A stretch of 64,000 nt of DNA from an uncultured Anaerobutyricum sp. (GTDB lineage Bacteria; Bacillota; Clostridia; Lachnospirales; Lachnospiraceae): the NCBI RefSeq assembly GCF_934307085.1, contig NZ_CAKRCF010000010.1, positions 10,842 through 74,841 of the forward strand, given 5' to 3'. Under the pieces are notes generated by a model. That model searched no databases, was not told the DNA's origin, and was given only the letters and a program-made list of their open reading frames with translations. Below are positions 40,103-49,808 of this stretch, in pieces. Both the position numbers and the translations under genes were made by a program. Each line of letters opens with the position of its first letter. The first letter of the stretch is position 1.

Positions 40103-41428
40103 ATGGATTTATTTGAGTATATGAGTATGCAGAGGAAAAAGGAAGAATCCCCTCTTGCAGTGAGAATGCGTCCAAAGAATCTTGATGAGGTTGTAGGACA
40201 GCAACACATTATAGGGAAGGACAAATTATTATATCGGGCGATTAGGGCAGACAAGATCAGTTCTTTGATTTTTTATGGTCCACCGGGGACGGGAAAGACT
40301 ACGTTGGCAAAGGTTATTGCGAATACAACGAGTGCTAATTTTGTGCAGATGAATGCAACTACTTCTGGGAAGAAAGATATGGAGCAGGCGGTATCACAGG
40401 CAAAAGATGCTTTTGGAATGTATGGAAAGAAAACAATATTATTTATTGATGAGATACACCGCTTTAATAAAGCACAGCAGGATTATCTTCTGCCGTTTGT
40501 GGAAGATGGTACAGTGATTTTGATTGGTGCGACAACAGAAAATCCATACTTTGAAGTAAATAGTGCGCTTCTTTCAAGATCCCAGATTTTTCATTTGGAG
40601 CCACTCGCAGAGAATGATATTTATAACTTAGTAAAAACTGCAGTGCAGGATAATGAGAGAGGTATGGGTGCATATGGGGCAGTAATTACTGAAGAGGCTG
40701 CCAAGTTTATTGCTGAGATGGCGTGTGGAGATGCCAGAAGAGCGTTGAATGCGGTAGAGCTTGGTGTACTTACTACACAGCCGAATGATAAAGGAAAACT
40801 GGTCATCGATTTGTCTGTAGCAGAAGAGTGTATTCAGCGTAAAGCAATTAACTATGATAGAGATGGAGATAATCACTATGATAATATTTCGGCGTTTATT
40901 AAAAGTATGCGGGGGACAGATCCAGATGCTGCAGTCTTTTATCTTGCCAGAATGCTTGATGCAGGAGAAGATCCCAAGTTTATAGCCAGAAGAATTATGA
41001 TATGTGCTTCAGAAGATGTGGGAAATGCAGATCCTCAGGCATTGGTTGTTGCGGTAGCGGCATCACAGGGCATAGAACGAATCGGAATGCCGGAAGCAAG
41101 AATTTTATTATCACAGGCAGCAGCTTATGTTGCCAGTGCACCGAAAAGTAATGCGTGCATTATGGCAGTGGATAAGGCCTTAGAGCTGGTAAGAAGCCAG
41201 AATACCGGTCAGGTACCACCATATTTAAGAGATGCACATTATGGAGGGGCAAAGAAGTTAGGATATGGCATTGGATACAAATATGCCCACGACTACCCGG
41301 AACATTATGTAAAGCAGCAATATCTGCCAGATGAACTGAAGGAAGAAAGATTTTATCTTCCAACAGAGAATGGATACGAAAAAAGAATAAAAGCACATCT
41401 GAAACATTTAAGAGAACGAGAAGAGTAG
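40103..41428 (+). CDS. rarA: Replication-associated recombination protein RarA (MgsA)
   Basis: 441 residues; AAA+ ATPase related to clamp loaders. N-terminal [16 protein letters not shown], Walker [14 protein letters not shown] near 60, Walker [15 protein letters not shown], sensor and Arg-finger region (LLSRSQIF), and the C-terminal RarA domain with [17 protein letters not shown]. Acts at stalled replication forks. The length is normal. Confidence 0.96.
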   Translation: MDLFEYMSMQRKKEESPLAVRMRPKNLDEVVGQQHIIGKDKLLYRAIRADKISSLIFYGPPGTGKTTLAKVIANTTSANFVQMNATTSGKKDMEQAVSQAKDAFGMYGKKTILFIDEIHRFNKAQQDYLLPFVEDGTVILIGATTENPYFEVNSALLSRSQIFHLEPLAENDIYNLVKTAVQDNERGMGAYGAVITEEAAKFIAEMACGDARRALNAVELGVLTTQPNDKGKLVIDLSVAEECIQRKAINYDRDGDNHYDNISAFIKSMRGTDPDAAVFYLARMLDAGEDPKFIARRIMICASEDVGNADPQALVVAVAASQGIERIGMPEARILLSQAAAYVASAPKSNACIMAVDKALELVRSQNTGQVPPYLRDAHYGGAKKLGYGIGYKYAHDYPEHYVKQQYLPDELKEERFYLPTENGYEKRIKAHLKHLREREE

Positions 41429-41457
41429 AGAAAATAAAGAATAAAAAAGAAAGAAGA

Positions 41458-41664
41458 ATGAGAAGAAACATGAAGAAAATAAAGCGAATATTGGCGTTGT
41501 TGCTGGTGATTTTTCTGATAGCAATGGTTTTTGTTACATTGTATTGTGCACTTACGGGAAGTCCATATTTTATGGCATCTCTTTTTGTGATGTTGGGATT
41601 ACCGTTATTAATCTATGCCTATATGTTCATTTATCGCCTTGTAAAAGATAAAGATGAGAGATAA
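41458..41664 (+). CDS. Small two-span membrane protein
   Basis: 68 residues: basic start (RRNMKKIKR), two hydrophobic segments (ILALLLVIFLIAMVFVTLYCAL and FMASLFVMLGLPLLIYAYMFIY), basic/acidic end. The start could also be ATG 41470. No family recognised. Weak ribosome site, so confidence is moderate. Confidence 0.65.
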   Translation: MRRNMKKIKRILALLLVIFLIAMVFVTLYCALTGSPYFMASLFVMLGLPLLIYAYMFIYRLVKDKDER

Positions 41665-41680
41665 ATATGAAAAATCCTTC

Positions 41681-41709
41681 TTGACAATTATTTATTAATA
41701 AGGTAAAAT
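41681..41709 (+). promoter_or_regulatory. Rubrerythrin promoter
   Basis: TTGACA (41681-41686), 17-base spacer and TAAAAT (41704-41709), about 92 bases before the start codon. No clear PerR box is seen. Confidence 0.8.
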
Positions 41710-41801
41710 ATAAATAGTAAAAGTTACTATTATTAAAAGTGACGAGGAGTAATCAAAATATGTTACAATAATGCATATTGCATAGAAGAAAGGGGTTAAT
41801 T

Positions 41802-42344
41802 ATGCCAGAATTAAAAGGAACAAAAACAGAACAGAACTTAATGACAGCTTTTGCAGGAGAATCTCAGGCAAGAAATAAATATACTTACTTTGCAAGCAAA
41901 GCAAAAAAAGAAGGTTATGTTCAGATTGCAAGTATTTTTGAAGAGACAGCCAACAACGAGAAAGAACATGCTAAGATGTGGTTTAAACTTCTTGAAGGCG
42001 GCGCTATCCGCTCTACAATTGAGAATCTTCAGGCAGCAGCAGATGGCGAGAACTATGAGTGGACAGATATGTATGCTACATTTGCAAAAGAAGCAAGAGA
42101 AGAAGGATTCGATGATATTGCAGAGAAGTTTGAAGGTGTAGGAGCAATCGAGAAAGAACATGAAGCAAGATACTTAAAACTTCTTGATAACGTAAAAAAA
42201 GAAATCGTATTCTCAAGAGATGGAGATACAATTTGGCAGTGTGCAAACTGTGGACATATCTGCATCGGAAAGAAAGCTCCAGATGTATGCCCTGTATGTG
42301 ATCACCCACAGGCTTATTTCCAGATTAAAGCAGAGAATTTCTAG
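41802..42344 (+). CDS. rbr: Rubrerythrin
   Basis: 180 residues from ATG 41802 (AAAGGGGTTAAT upstream). N-terminal ferritin-like di-iron domain ([52 protein letters not shown]) and C-terminal rubredoxin-type iron site ([21 protein letters not shown]). Reduces peroxide in anaerobes; electrons come from rubredoxin or NADH systems. Confidence 0.96.
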   Translation: MPELKGTKTEQNLMTAFAGESQARNKYTYFASKAKKEGYVQIASIFEETANNEKEHAKMWFKLLEGGAIRSTIENLQAAADGENYEWTDMYATFAKEAREEGFDDIAEKFEGVGAIEKEHEARYLKLLDNVKKEIVFSRDGDTIWQCANCGHICIGKKAPDVCPVCDHPQAYFQIKAENF

Positions 42345-42383
42345 TTTCGCTGGCAAAACTGGCGAGGCCGGATGAACTTAGAA

Positions 42384-42491
42384 AATAAAAAAGTCTATAT
42401 TTGTGACCTAAGAACAAAGGTTGGATGTAAGTGTTTATAAGCGAGCATTCAACCTGCAGCGACTAAAGTCACAAATATAGACTTTTTTATT
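42384..42491. repeat. 108-bp compound palindrome after rubrerythrin
   Basis: A perfect 24-bp inverted repeat (42384-42407 with 42468-42491) encloses a second stem GGTTGGATG/CATTCAACC (42419-42427 with 42446-42454). The outer arms run A-rich to T-rich (AAAAAAGTC...GACTTTTTT), so it terminates both strands. It is preceded by GGCCGGATGAACTTAGAAA, resembling the lead-in of the 55.4-kb element. The remaining gap to 42719 has no clear gene. Confidence 0.8.
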
Positions 42492-42718
42492 CTTTGAGAT
42501 TTTATCTGTTGATATGTAGAAAAATAGAAAGTTTGTCAGAAGTTTTAAAAAATTAAAGTGCGGTGAAAAAATGTTTCAGATTTGTAGATTTATAGATGAA
42601 GGAATACATTCGAGCGAGGAATGTGGAAGAGTTATGAAAAAGGGGGATTTAGCACACGATTTGCAGAAAGAAACTCTAAAAAATATTCTATTTTAAAGAA
42701 AAAAGCAAGGGAAAGTAC

Positions 42719-42747
42719 TTGACAAAGTTTTCTGATTCATATATAAT
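42719..42747 (+). promoter_or_regulatory. Promoter of the ylxM-ffh operon
   Basis: TTGACA (42719-42724), 17-base spacer and TATAAT (42742-42747), exact consensus. A small inverted repeat GTAAAG...CTTTAC lies in the short leader. Confidence 0.92.
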
Positions 42748-42796
42748 ACCCAACTGTAAAGCAAAACTACTTTACATGACATGAGGTGAGAGACTA

Positions 42797-43153
42797 TTGG
42801 ATAGAATAGTAGAGAAGTCATTACTTTTTGATTTTTATGGTGAGTTGTTAACGCAGCACCAGAAAGAAGTGTATGGAGAATATATTCAGAATGATTTATC
42901 TCCTACAGAGATTGCGGCTCTTCGAGGTATCAGTCGACAGGGAGCACATGATTTGATTAAAAGATGTGAGAAGATTCTTTCGGATTATGAGAATCGCCTG
43001 CATCTTGTAGAACATTTTCAAAAAGTAAAGAAGACAGTAGCTTCCATTCATACCTGTGCAGAAGAGATTGCGGAGTGTGATGATAAGTCCATTATTCGTG
43101 AGAAGATTGCACAGATTGCAGAACTATCCAGTAATATACTGGAAGAGTATTAA
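42797..43153 (+). CDS. ylxM: YlxM, SRP-associated helix-turn-helix protein
   Basis: 118 residues. The TTG start at 42797 fits the family start and follows GAGGTGAG by six bases. HTH-type sequence SPTEIAALRGISRQGAHDLIKRCEKIL (sigma-like), then a helical tail. Known to be co-transcribed with ffh and to interact with the SRP particle in some bacteria. ffh starts 18 bases later. Confidence 0.92.
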   Translation: MDRIVEKSLLFDFYGELLTQHQKEVYGEYIQNDLSPTEIAALRGISRQGAHDLIKRCEKILSDYENRLHLVEHFQKVKKTVASIHTCAEEIAECDDKSIIREKIAQIAELSSNILEEY

Positions 43154-43171
43154 GAACAGGGAGATTTTGTT

Positions 43172-44527
43172 ATGGCATTTGAGAGCCTTACCGATAAATT
43201 ACAGAATGTCTTTAAGAATTTGAGAAGCAAGGGTCGTCTGACAGAAGCTGACGTAAAGGAAGCGATGAAAGAAGTAAAGAGAGCCCTGCTGGAAGCGGAT
43301 GTTAACTTCCGTGTAGTTAAGTCTTTTGTCAAGACAGTGACGGACAGAGCGATAGGACAGGATGTTCTGACTGGTTTGAATCCAGGGCAGATGGTAATAA
43401 AGATTGTAAAAGAAGAGATGGAATCTTTGATGGGTTCCGAGATGACAGAGCTGGTAATCAAGCCAGGGAATGAGATTACGGTTTTCCTTATGGCCGGTCT
43501 TCAGGGGGCTGGTAAGACAACAACCTGTGCCAAGATTGCAGGACAGCTCAAGAAAAAAGGTAAGAAACCTTTATTAGTTGCCTGTGACGTATATCGTCCG
43601 GCAGCGATTAAGCAGTTGGAAGTGAATGGTGCAAAGCAGGGAGTTCCTGTGTTCACTATGGGAGATAAGCAGAATCCTGTAGATATTGCTAAAGCTTCTA
43701 TTGAACATGCCAGAGAGAATGACAATAATATTGTTATTTTGGATACTGCAGGTCGTCTTCATGTAGATGAATCTATGATGGAGGAGCTGCAGAATATAAA
43801 AGCGAACGTTGATGTGACACAGACTGTATTAGTTGTAGATGCTATGACTGGTCAGGATGCGGTGAATGTAGCTAAGACTTTCGAGGAGAAAGTTGGCATT
43901 GACGGCGTTATCTTAACCAAGCTTGACGGTGATACCAGAGGTGGTGCAGCACTTTCTATCCGTGCAGTAACAGGTAAGCCGATATTATATGTAGGTATGG
44001 GTGAGAAACTTGAAGATTTACAGCAGTTTTACCCAGATCGTATGACAAGCCGAATTCTTGGAATGGGAGATGTATTTACTCTTATCGAGAAGGCGGAGAA
44101 TGCAGTGGATGAGGAAGAGGCAAGAAAGTTAGAGCAAAAGCTTCGCAAGGCAGAGTTTGGCTTTGACGATTTCCTTTCTCAGATGCAGCAGATTAAGAAG
44201 ATGGGCGGTCTTACAGACCTGCTTTCCATGATTCCAGGTGTGGGAAGTCAGCTTAAGAATGTGGATATTGATGACAGTGCGATGGACAGCATTGAGGCGA
44301 TTATTTACTCCATGACACCGGAAGAGAGAGCGAACCCTAACATTTTAAATCCTTCCAGAAAGAAGCGAATTGCAGCTGGAGCTGGAGTAAAGCTTCAGGA
44401 TGTGAATAAGCTTTGCAAGCAGTTTGAACAGTCACGTAAGATGATGAAGCAGATGAATGGAATGATGGGCAAGGGCGGCCGCAGAAAAGGCGGATTTAAC
44501 CTTGGTGGAATGAAGCTTCCATTTTAA
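43172..44527 (+). CDS. ffh: Signal recognition particle GTPase Ffh
   Basis: Targets nascent membrane and secreted proteins to the translocon. 451 residues: N domain (LTEADVKEAMKEVKRALLEADVN), GTPase with GLQGAGKTTTCAK near 109, VACDVYRPAA, DTAGRL, TKLDGDTRGG, and a C-terminal Met-rich M domain (QSRKMMKQMNGMMGKGGRRK) that binds 4.5S RNA. Normal length. Confidence 0.98.
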   Translation: MAFESLTDKLQNVFKNLRSKGRLTEADVKEAMKEVKRALLEADVNFRVVKSFVKTVTDRAIGQDVLTGLNPGQMVIKIVKEEMESLMGSEMTELVIKPGNEITVFLMAGLQGAGKTTTCAKIAGQLKKKGKKPLLVACDVYRPAAIKQLEVNGAKQGVPVFTMGDKQNPVDIAKASIEHARENDNNIVILDTAGRLHVDESMMEELQNIKANVDVTQTVLVVDAMTGQDAVNVAKTFEEKVGIDGVILTKLDGDTRGGAALSIRAVTGKPILYVGMGEKLEDLQQFYPDRMTSRILGMGDVFTLIEKAENAVDEEEARKLEQKLRKAEFGFDDFLSQMQQIKKMGGLTDLLSMIPGVGSQLKNVDIDDSAMDSIEAIIYSMTPEERANPNILNPSRKKRIAAGAGVKLQDVNKLCKQFEQSRKMMKQMNGMMGKGGRRKGGFNLGGMKLPF

Positions 44528-44616
44528 AAAGCTTTGATGAATGATGGTATCCGGGGTACCGGTTCCAATATAGATGAATTAATTTATACACAAATATTAT
44601 GAAAGAGGTGAATCAC

Positions 44617-44862
44617 ATGGCAGTAAAAATGAGATTAAAAAGAATGGGTAAAAAGAGAAATCCTATCTATAGAATTGTAGTTGCAGATGCAAGATCTCCA
44701 AGAGATGGAAGAAACATCGACGAAATCGGTTTATACGATCCTAACCAGGAACCATGCGTAGTTAAAATCGACGAAGAAGCAGCAAAAGACTGGCTTTCTA
44801 AAGGAGCTCAGCCTACAGATACAGTTGCAAGATTATTAAAGAATGCCGGTATTGAGAAATAA
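44617..44862 (+). CDS. rpsP: Ribosomal protein bS16
   Basis: 81 residues from ATG 44617 (GAAAGAGGTGAATCAC). [31 protein letters not shown] is the family N-terminus; a start at 44599 would add residues not typical of bS16. Part of the ffh-rpsP-khpA-rimM-trmD-rplS run. Confidence 0.97.
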   Translation: MAVKMRLKRMGKKRNPIYRIVVADARSPRDGRNIDEIGLYDPNQEPCVVKIDEEAAKDWLSKGAQPTDTVARLLKNAGIEK

Positions 44863-44880
44863 TAACTGGAGGCTAATATA

Positions 44881-45111
44881 ATGAAAGAATTAGTAAGAGT
44901 TATAGCAGTTTCTCTTGTTGATCATCCGGATGAGATTGTTGTTACAGAGAAGGAGACAGAGAGCTCCATTATCTTAGAATTACATGTTGCCCCAGATGAT
45001 ATGGGAAAGGTAATCGGAAAGCAAGGACGTATTGCCAAGGCAATTCGTACTGTTGTAAAGGCAGCAGCATCTCGCGATGATAAAAAAGTGATAGTTGATA
45101 TCGCACAGTAA
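44881..45111 (+). CDS. khpA: KH-domain RNA-binding protein KhpA
   Basis: 76 residues with a single KH domain (VIGKQGRIAKAIRTVV). KhpA with KhpB binds RNAs and affects cell division and competence in streptococci. Conserved neighbourhood with rpsP and rimM. Confidence 0.94.
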   Translation: MKELVRVIAVSLVDHPDEIVVTEKETESSIILELHVAPDDMGKVIGKQGRIAKAIRTVVKAAASRDDKKVIVDIAQ

Positions 45112-45121
45112 TAGGCATTTG

Positions 45122-45160
45122 AAATGTTACCTGTAAACGTTTGAACAGGTAACATTTTTT
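45122..45160 (+). terminator. Terminator after khpA
   Basis: AAATGTTACCTGT (45122-45134) pairs perfectly with ACAGGTAACATTT (45145-45157) and continues into TTTT. The next 150 bases before rimM contain a structured leader: CGGAGT (45204) pairs with ACTCCG (45269-45274), and ACCAG/CTGGT forms an inner stem. Confidence 0.93.
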
Positions 45161-45323
45161 TCTATATAACAAAGTATATATATTAGATTGACTTCAGCGG
45201 GGGCGGAGTAAAATCGGTATCCCCTTCTGATAAGATATTAATCACCAGTTGTATCTGGTTGTTCAGACTCCGTAAATTATCGATTGTGGATTGAAACGAC
45301 GGAAGAATGGAGATAACAAAGGT

Positions 45324-45833
45324 ATGGAAGATTTATTTCAAGTTGGTATCATCACAGGAACACATGGACTGAAGGGTGAGGTCAAAGTTTTTCCTACAAC
45401 AGATGATAAGGAGAGATTTCTTGACTTAGATACAGTTCTGATTGATACAGGAAAAGAATTGATTGAGAAAAAAGTGCAATACTGTAAGTTTTTTAAACAG
45501 TTTGTATTTGTAAAGTTTGAGGGAATTGATGATATTAATGATGTAGAAAAATATAAGAGATGCCCTCTTAAAGTTACCAGAGAGAATGCTGTTCCTTTGG
45601 AAGAAGATGAATATTATGTTGCAGATTTGCTTGGGCTTACAATTGTAGACGAGAGTGGTGTAACAATCGGTGAACTTGTTGATGTAATAGAAACAGGTGC
45701 GAATGATGTGTATGAGGTGAAAACTCCAGATGGAGGACATGTACTTCTTCCTGCGATCAAGGATTGTATTTTAGATGTAGATATGGAAGAAAAGATTATT
45801 TTAGTTCATATGCTGAAAGGTCTGGTGGATTAA
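45324..45833 (+). CDS. rimM: Ribosome maturation factor RimM
   Basis: 169 residues from ATG 45324 ([20 protein letters not shown]); the longer frame from 45291 lacks family support. RimM N-domain, then PRC-barrel with [15 protein letters not shown] and [18 protein letters not shown]. Assists 30S head assembly. Its stop TAA overlaps the trmD ATG. Confidence 0.95.
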   Translation: MEDLFQVGIITGTHGLKGEVKVFPTTDDKERFLDLDTVLIDTGKELIEKKVQYCKFFKQFVFVKFEGIDDINDVEKYKRCPLKVTRENAVPLEEDEYYVADLLGLTIVDESGVTIGELVDVIETGANDVYEVKTPDGGHVLLPAIKDCILDVDMEEKIILVHMLKGLVD

Positions 45834-46579
45834 TGAATTTCCACGTACTCACCCTGTTTCCAGATATGATTGAGGCAGGGCTTCATACGAGTGTAACAGG
45901 AAGAGCATTAAAGAATGGATATATTCATCTGAATGCGGTAAATATCCGGGATTATTCCAAAGATAAGCATAAACATGTAGATGATTATCCTTATGGCGGA
46001 GGAGCGGGAATGGTGATGCAGCCGGAGCCGATTTATCTTGCCTATGAGGATGTGACTCAGAATATAGAGAAAAAGCCTCGGGTGGTTTATGTGACACCGC
46101 AAGGGTCTGTATTTAACCAGTCAATGGCGGAAGAATTTTCGAAAGAAGAAGATCTGATTTTTCTATGTGGACATTATGAGGGCGTAGATGAGAGAATTTT
46201 AGAAGAAATCGTTACAGACTATGTGTCTATTGGTGACTATGTGCTCACGGGGGGAGAACTTCCGGCAATGGTTATGATTGATGCGGTTTCCCGTCTTGTA
46301 CCTGGTGTTCTTAATAATGAGGAATCTGCAGAGTTTGAATCGTTCCATGACAATCTTTTAGAACATCCCCAGTATACACGTCCGGTAGAATTTCTGAGAA
46401 GAAAGGTACCAGATGTACTTCTTTCCGGTCACCATGGCAATATAGATAAATGGAGAAGAGAACAGTCGTTAAAAAGAACATTAGAAAGACGGCCAGATCT
46501 CCTCGAAACAGCTATTTTATCTAAAGAAGATGAAAAGTATTTAAAAAAGCTAAAAAAAAGCTTGCATGAGCCGGAATAA
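45833..46579 (+). CDS. trmD: tRNA (guanine-N1)-methyltransferase TrmD
   Basis: 248 residues; methylates G37. The knotted SPOUT motifs are present: [62 protein letters not shown]. Starts in the rimM stop codon (TAATG), indicating translational coupling. Confidence 0.97.
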   Translation: MNFHVLTLFPDMIEAGLHTSVTGRALKNGYIHLNAVNIRDYSKDKHKHVDDYPYGGGAGMVMQPEPIYLAYEDVTQNIEKKPRVVYVTPQGSVFNQSMAEEFSKEEDLIFLCGHYEGVDERILEEIVTDYVSIGDYVLTGGELPAMVMIDAVSRLVPGVLNNEESAEFESFHDNLLEHPQYTRPVEFLRRKVPDVLLSGHHGNIDKWRREQSLKRTLERRPDLLETAILSKEDEKYLKKLKKSLHEPE

Positions 46580-46604
46580 TATGTTATTATTAAAAAGTTG
46601 TGAA

Positions 46605-46650
46605 AAAAGGTGGTCCGCTTTTACGTTTAGGTATTAAGAACACCGAGAAT
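46605..46650 (+). promoter_or_regulatory. Possible L19 leader RNA structure
   Basis: GGTGGTC (46609-46615) pairs with GAACACC (46638-46644) with one mismatch, just before the rplS ribosome site ATAGGAGGTCACAC. Firmicutes often carry a short autoregulatory leader ahead of rplS; the stem and position fit, but the match to the known motif could not be tested here. Confidence 0.4.
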
Positions 46651-46666
46651 ATATAGGAGGTCACAC

Positions 46667-47014
46667 ATGAAAGATATTATTAAAAGCATTGAAGATGCCC
46701 AGTTAAAAGCAGAAGTTGACAGCTTCCGTGTTGGAGATACAGTTCGTGTTTCCGCTAAGGTAGTAGAAGGTTCCCGTGAAAGAATCCAGGTATTCGAAGG
46801 AACTGTTATTAAGAGACAGAACGGTGGAGCAAAAGAAACTTTCACAGTAAGAAAGTTCTCTAACGGTGTTGGTGTTGAAAAAACATGGCCATTACATTCT
46901 CCAATCGTTACAAAGATTCAGGTAGTAAGAAGAGGTAAAGTAAGAAGAGCTAAACTTTACTACTTACGTGATAGAATCGGTAAGAGAGCTAAGGTAAAAG
47001 AATTAGTTAAATAG
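46667..47014 (+). CDS. rplS: Ribosomal protein bL19
   Basis: 115 residues with family motifs [52 protein letters not shown] and the basic end [20 protein letters not shown]. Highly expressed-type codon use. Confidence 0.98.
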   Translation: MKDIIKSIEDAQLKAEVDSFRVGDTVRVSAKVVEGSRERIQVFEGTVIKRQNGGAKETFTVRKFSNGVGVEKTWPLHSPIVTKIQVVRRGKVRRAKLYYLRDRIGKRAKVKELVK

Positions 47015-47027
47015 TATCACAAAAATC

Positions 47028-47057
47028 GGGGCGAGTATTTATACTTGCCCTATTTTT
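47028..47057 (+). terminator. Terminator after rplS
   Basis: GGGCGAGTA (47029-47037) pairs with TACTTGCCC (47042-47050), one G-U, then TATTTTT. Confidence 0.92.
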
Positions 47058-47090
47058 CCATACAGATTTCCGGGAAAAAGGTGAAAGCAG

Positions 47091-47636
47091 ATGAAAAATT
47101 ATCGGTATTTAGAAAGAAGAAACATGATGATTCGTCGAATTGGTCTCTGGGTTGGAGAGGTTGTTGTAGCAATCCTGTTAGCATTTTTAGTGATTCAGTT
47201 TTGCTTTCAGACAGTAACAGTGCACGGAGACTCCATGCAGCCGGCATATTATGACGGAGATACTGTGTTGGTGAATAAGCTGGATTATCGAATTGGAAGC
47301 CCGAAAAGGCTTGATGCAGTCATTTTAGAGCTGGAGAATGGCTCTACCACGCACTATTCAGTAAAAAGAGTTGTGGGATTACCGGGTGAGACCGTTAAGA
47401 TAGAGAATGGACAGATTTATATAAATAATAAAGAATTAGAAGGGTTTTCAGAAGAAGACATCCTTTCAGCGGGACTTGCTGCCTACGATGTAGAACTTGG
47501 TGAGGATGAGTATTTTGTAATGGGAGATAATTGCAATAACAGCGAAGATTCCAGAGTATCCAATATTGGAAACATCAAACGTTCACAATTTGTAGGTAAA
47601 ATAGCAGGAACGCTTCATAAAGTAACAAGACAGTAA
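47091..47636 (+). CDS. lepB: Signal peptidase I (first of three)
   Basis: 181 residues; one N-terminal membrane span (about 18-38), catalytic serine in VHGDSMQPAYYDGD, general-base lysine in YSVKRVVGLPGE, and GDNCNNSEDSR near the end. A short Gram-positive type I peptidase that removes signal peptides outside the membrane. The least similar of the three copies. Confidence 0.95.
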   Translation: MKNYRYLERRNMMIRRIGLWVGEVVVAILLAFLVIQFCFQTVTVHGDSMQPAYYDGDTVLVNKLDYRIGSPKRLDAVILELENGSTTHYSVKRVVGLPGETVKIENGQIYINNKELEGFSEEDILSAGLAAYDVELGEDEYFVMGDNCNNSEDSRVSNIGNIKRSQFVGKIAGTLHKVTRQ

Positions 47637-47676
47637 AAAGTTAAGCATAGATTAATGTATAGAAGGAGGAAAAAAG

Positions 47677-48525
47677 ATGCATTTTCAGTGGTATCCTGGC
47701 CACATGACGAAGGCCAGAAGAATGATGCAGGAGAATATCAAGCTGATTGATATTGTGGTAGAATTAGTAGATGCCAGAGTACCATTTAGCAGCAAGAATC
47801 CGGATATAGATGAACTGGCAAAGAATAAATATCGTCTTATCGTGCTGAATAAAGCAGATATGGCAGATGCTAAGACAACAGCAGCATGGCAGAATTATTT
47901 TGAGGCAAAGGGTTTCTTTGTAGCGAAGGTGAACTCACAAAAGGGTGCTGGAATGAAGGAAGTAAAGTCTCTGATTGAGAAGGCGTGTCAGGAAAAAAAA
48001 GCAAGAGATAAAAAGAGAGGAATCTTAAATCGTCCGCTTCGTGCGATGGTAGTGGGAATCCCGAATGTTGGAAAGTCTACCTTTATTAACTCTTTTGCAG
48101 GAAAAGCCTGTGCAAAAACAGGAAATAAGCCAGGTGTCACAAAGGGAAAACAGTGGATTAAGATTAATAAGAATGTAGAACTTTTGGATACTCCGGGTAT
48201 TTTATGGCCAAAGTTTGAAGACCAGGCAGTAGGACTTCGTCTGGCACTTATTGGTTCTATTAAGGAAGAGATTCTTAATACGACAGAGATGGCGATGGAA
48301 TTCATCAGCTTTTTGAAAAAAGTTTATCCGGGAGTGTTAACAGAACGTTATTCTGTAGATGAGAGTAAGGAAAACTTAGAGATTCTTGAAGAGATTGCAA
48401 GAATAAGAGGCTGTCTGATGAAAGGAAATCAGACAGATATTGATAAAGCGGGCAGACTGCTTTTAGAAGATTTCCGCGCTTTACGTCTTGGGAAGTTATC
48501 TTTGGAGGTGCCAGATGAGCAGTAA
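47677..48525 (+). CDS. rbgA: Ribosome biogenesis GTPase RbgA (YlqF)
   Basis: 282 residues; circularly permuted GTPase: G4 LNKADMAD comes before G1 GIPNVGKSTFINS, G3 LDTPGILWP follows. N-terminal MHFQWYPGHMTKARR, C-terminal helical domain. Needed for late 50S assembly. Its last 11 bases overlap the next gene. Confidence 0.96.
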   Translation: MHFQWYPGHMTKARRMMQENIKLIDIVVELVDARVPFSSKNPDIDELAKNKYRLIVLNKADMADAKTTAAWQNYFEAKGFFVAKVNSQKGAGMKEVKSLIEKACQEKKARDKKRGILNRPLRAMVVGIPNVGKSTFINSFAGKACAKTGNKPGVTKGKQWIKINKNVELLDTPGILWPKFEDQAVGLRLALIGSIKEEILNTTEMAMEFISFLKKVYPGVLTERYSVDESKENLEILEEIARIRGCLMKGNQTDIDKAGRLLLEDFRALRLGKLSLEVPDEQ

Positions 48526-49108
48526 GGAGATTGAGACAGAAAAGAAAAAGGAAAGTGAACAACCAGAAAAAAGTACTGCTAAGAATATTTTAGGTACGAT
48601 TGCATACATAGTTGGAGTTTGTGTTTTTGTATTTTTAATTTTGCATTTTGTAGGTCAGAGGACAGTTGTAAATGGAAGTTCTATGGATACAACTCTGGCC
48701 AATGGACAAAATCTCATTATGGATAAGTTTTCCTATCGATTCCATGATCCAGAAAGATATGATATTATTATTTTCCCGGGTCCAGAAGAATACGGACAGC
48801 ATCCATATTATATTAAGCGAATTATTGGGATGCCAGGAGAGACTGTACAGATTAAAGATGGCAAAGTATATATCAATGATAAAGAGTTGAAGAGTGATGT
48901 GTATGGTATCACAGATTATATCGATTATCCGGGAATTGCGGAAGAACCGATTACGCTTGGTGATGATGAATATTTTTGTTTAGGAGATAACCGTCCGGTT
49001 AGTCAGGACAGCCGTTATGAACAAGTTGGACCAGTAAAACGGTCGATTATTGTTGGTAAGGTATGGATAAGAATCTGGCCATTAAATAAGTTTGGTAAAG
49101 TATCTTAG
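48515..49108 (+). CDS. lepB: Signal peptidase I (second of three)
   Basis: 197 residues from ATG 48515 (GGAGGTGCCAG), overlapping rbgA. Charged N-terminus, one span (about 31-52), Ser in NGSSMDTTLANGQ, Lys in YYIKRIIGMPGE, GDNRPVSQDSRYE. Closely similar to the third copy downstream over most of its length, so the pair is a recent duplication. Confidence 0.94.
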   Translation: MSSKEIETEKKKESEQPEKSTAKNILGTIAYIVGVCVFVFLILHFVGQRTVVNGSSMDTTLANGQNLIMDKFSYRFHDPERYDIIIFPGPEEYGQHPYYIKRIIGMPGETVQIKDGKVYINDKELKSDVYGITDYIDYPGIAEEPITLGDDEYFCLGDNRPVSQDSRYEQVGPVKRSIIVGKVWIRIWPLNKFGKVS

Positions 49109-49194
49109 ATATCGAAGAGTATTTTAAATATTTACAAAGTATCTTATAAAAATGTTTTACAGAAGTATTTTATAAGGAAAGGTGTCTGCGAAGT

Positions 49195-49806
49195 ATGGGT
49201 AGGAGAACAAAGAAAGCCCCGGAAGTAACGCTGGGAAGACGACAACGCAGAAGAAAAGAGCAGAAAAGGAAGAACGTGAAAGAGATTATCAGTACAGTTC
49301 TGTATCTGATTATTCTATGTGCAGCAGTCTATTTTATTCTTCATTATGTAGGACAGAGAACGGTTGTACGCGGAGACTCAATGGATACAACATTGTCAGA
49401 TGGACAAAATCTCATTATGGATAGGATGAGCTATCATTTCCATGACCCGGAAAGATATGATATTGTTATTTTCCCGGGTCCGGAGGAGTATGGGGAACAT
49501 CCATATTATATTAAAAGGGTGATAGCCTTGCCAGGGGAGACGGTTCAGATAAAAAAGGGTAAAGTTTATATTGACGGAAAGAAACTAAAAAGTGATGTTT
49601 ACGGTATTACTGATTATATTGATGAGCCGGGAATTGCAAAAGAATCGTTGAAACTTGGCGAAAATGAATATTTTTGTCTGGGAGATAACCGCCCGGTAAG
49701 TTATGACAGCCGTTATGAGGAAGTTGGACCAGTAAATCGCTCAGAGATTATTGGTAAGGTGTGGATAAGAATCTGGCCTTTAAGTAAGTTTGGAAAGGTT
49801 TCTTAA
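49195..49806 (+). CDS. lepB: Signal peptidase I (third of three)
   Basis: 203 residues. A longer basic N-terminus (MGRRTKKAPEVTLGRRQRRR), one span (about 38-58), Ser in RGDSMDTTLSDGQ, Lys in YYIKRVIALPGE, and GDNRPVSYDSRYE. Sequence blocks such as YRFHDPERYDI versus YHFHDPERYDI show close kinship with the second copy. Two bases separate its stop from rnhB. Confidence 0.94.
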   Translation: MGRRTKKAPEVTLGRRQRRRKEQKRKNVKEIISTVLYLIILCAAVYFILHYVGQRTVVRGDSMDTTLSDGQNLIMDRMSYHFHDPERYDIVIFPGPEEYGEHPYYIKRVIALPGETVQIKKGKVYIDGKKLKSDVYGITDYIDEPGIAKESLKLGENEYFCLGDNRPVSYDSRYEEVGPVNRSEIIGKVWIRIWPLSKFGKVS

Positions 49807-49808
49807 AA

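Noticed and set aside
42571..42696. A 41-residue ORF (starting MFQICRFIDEG) in the gap after rubrerythrin
   Set aside because: Only a weak ribosome site, no recognisable family, and it lies in AT-rich spacer between a terminator and the ffh promoter.
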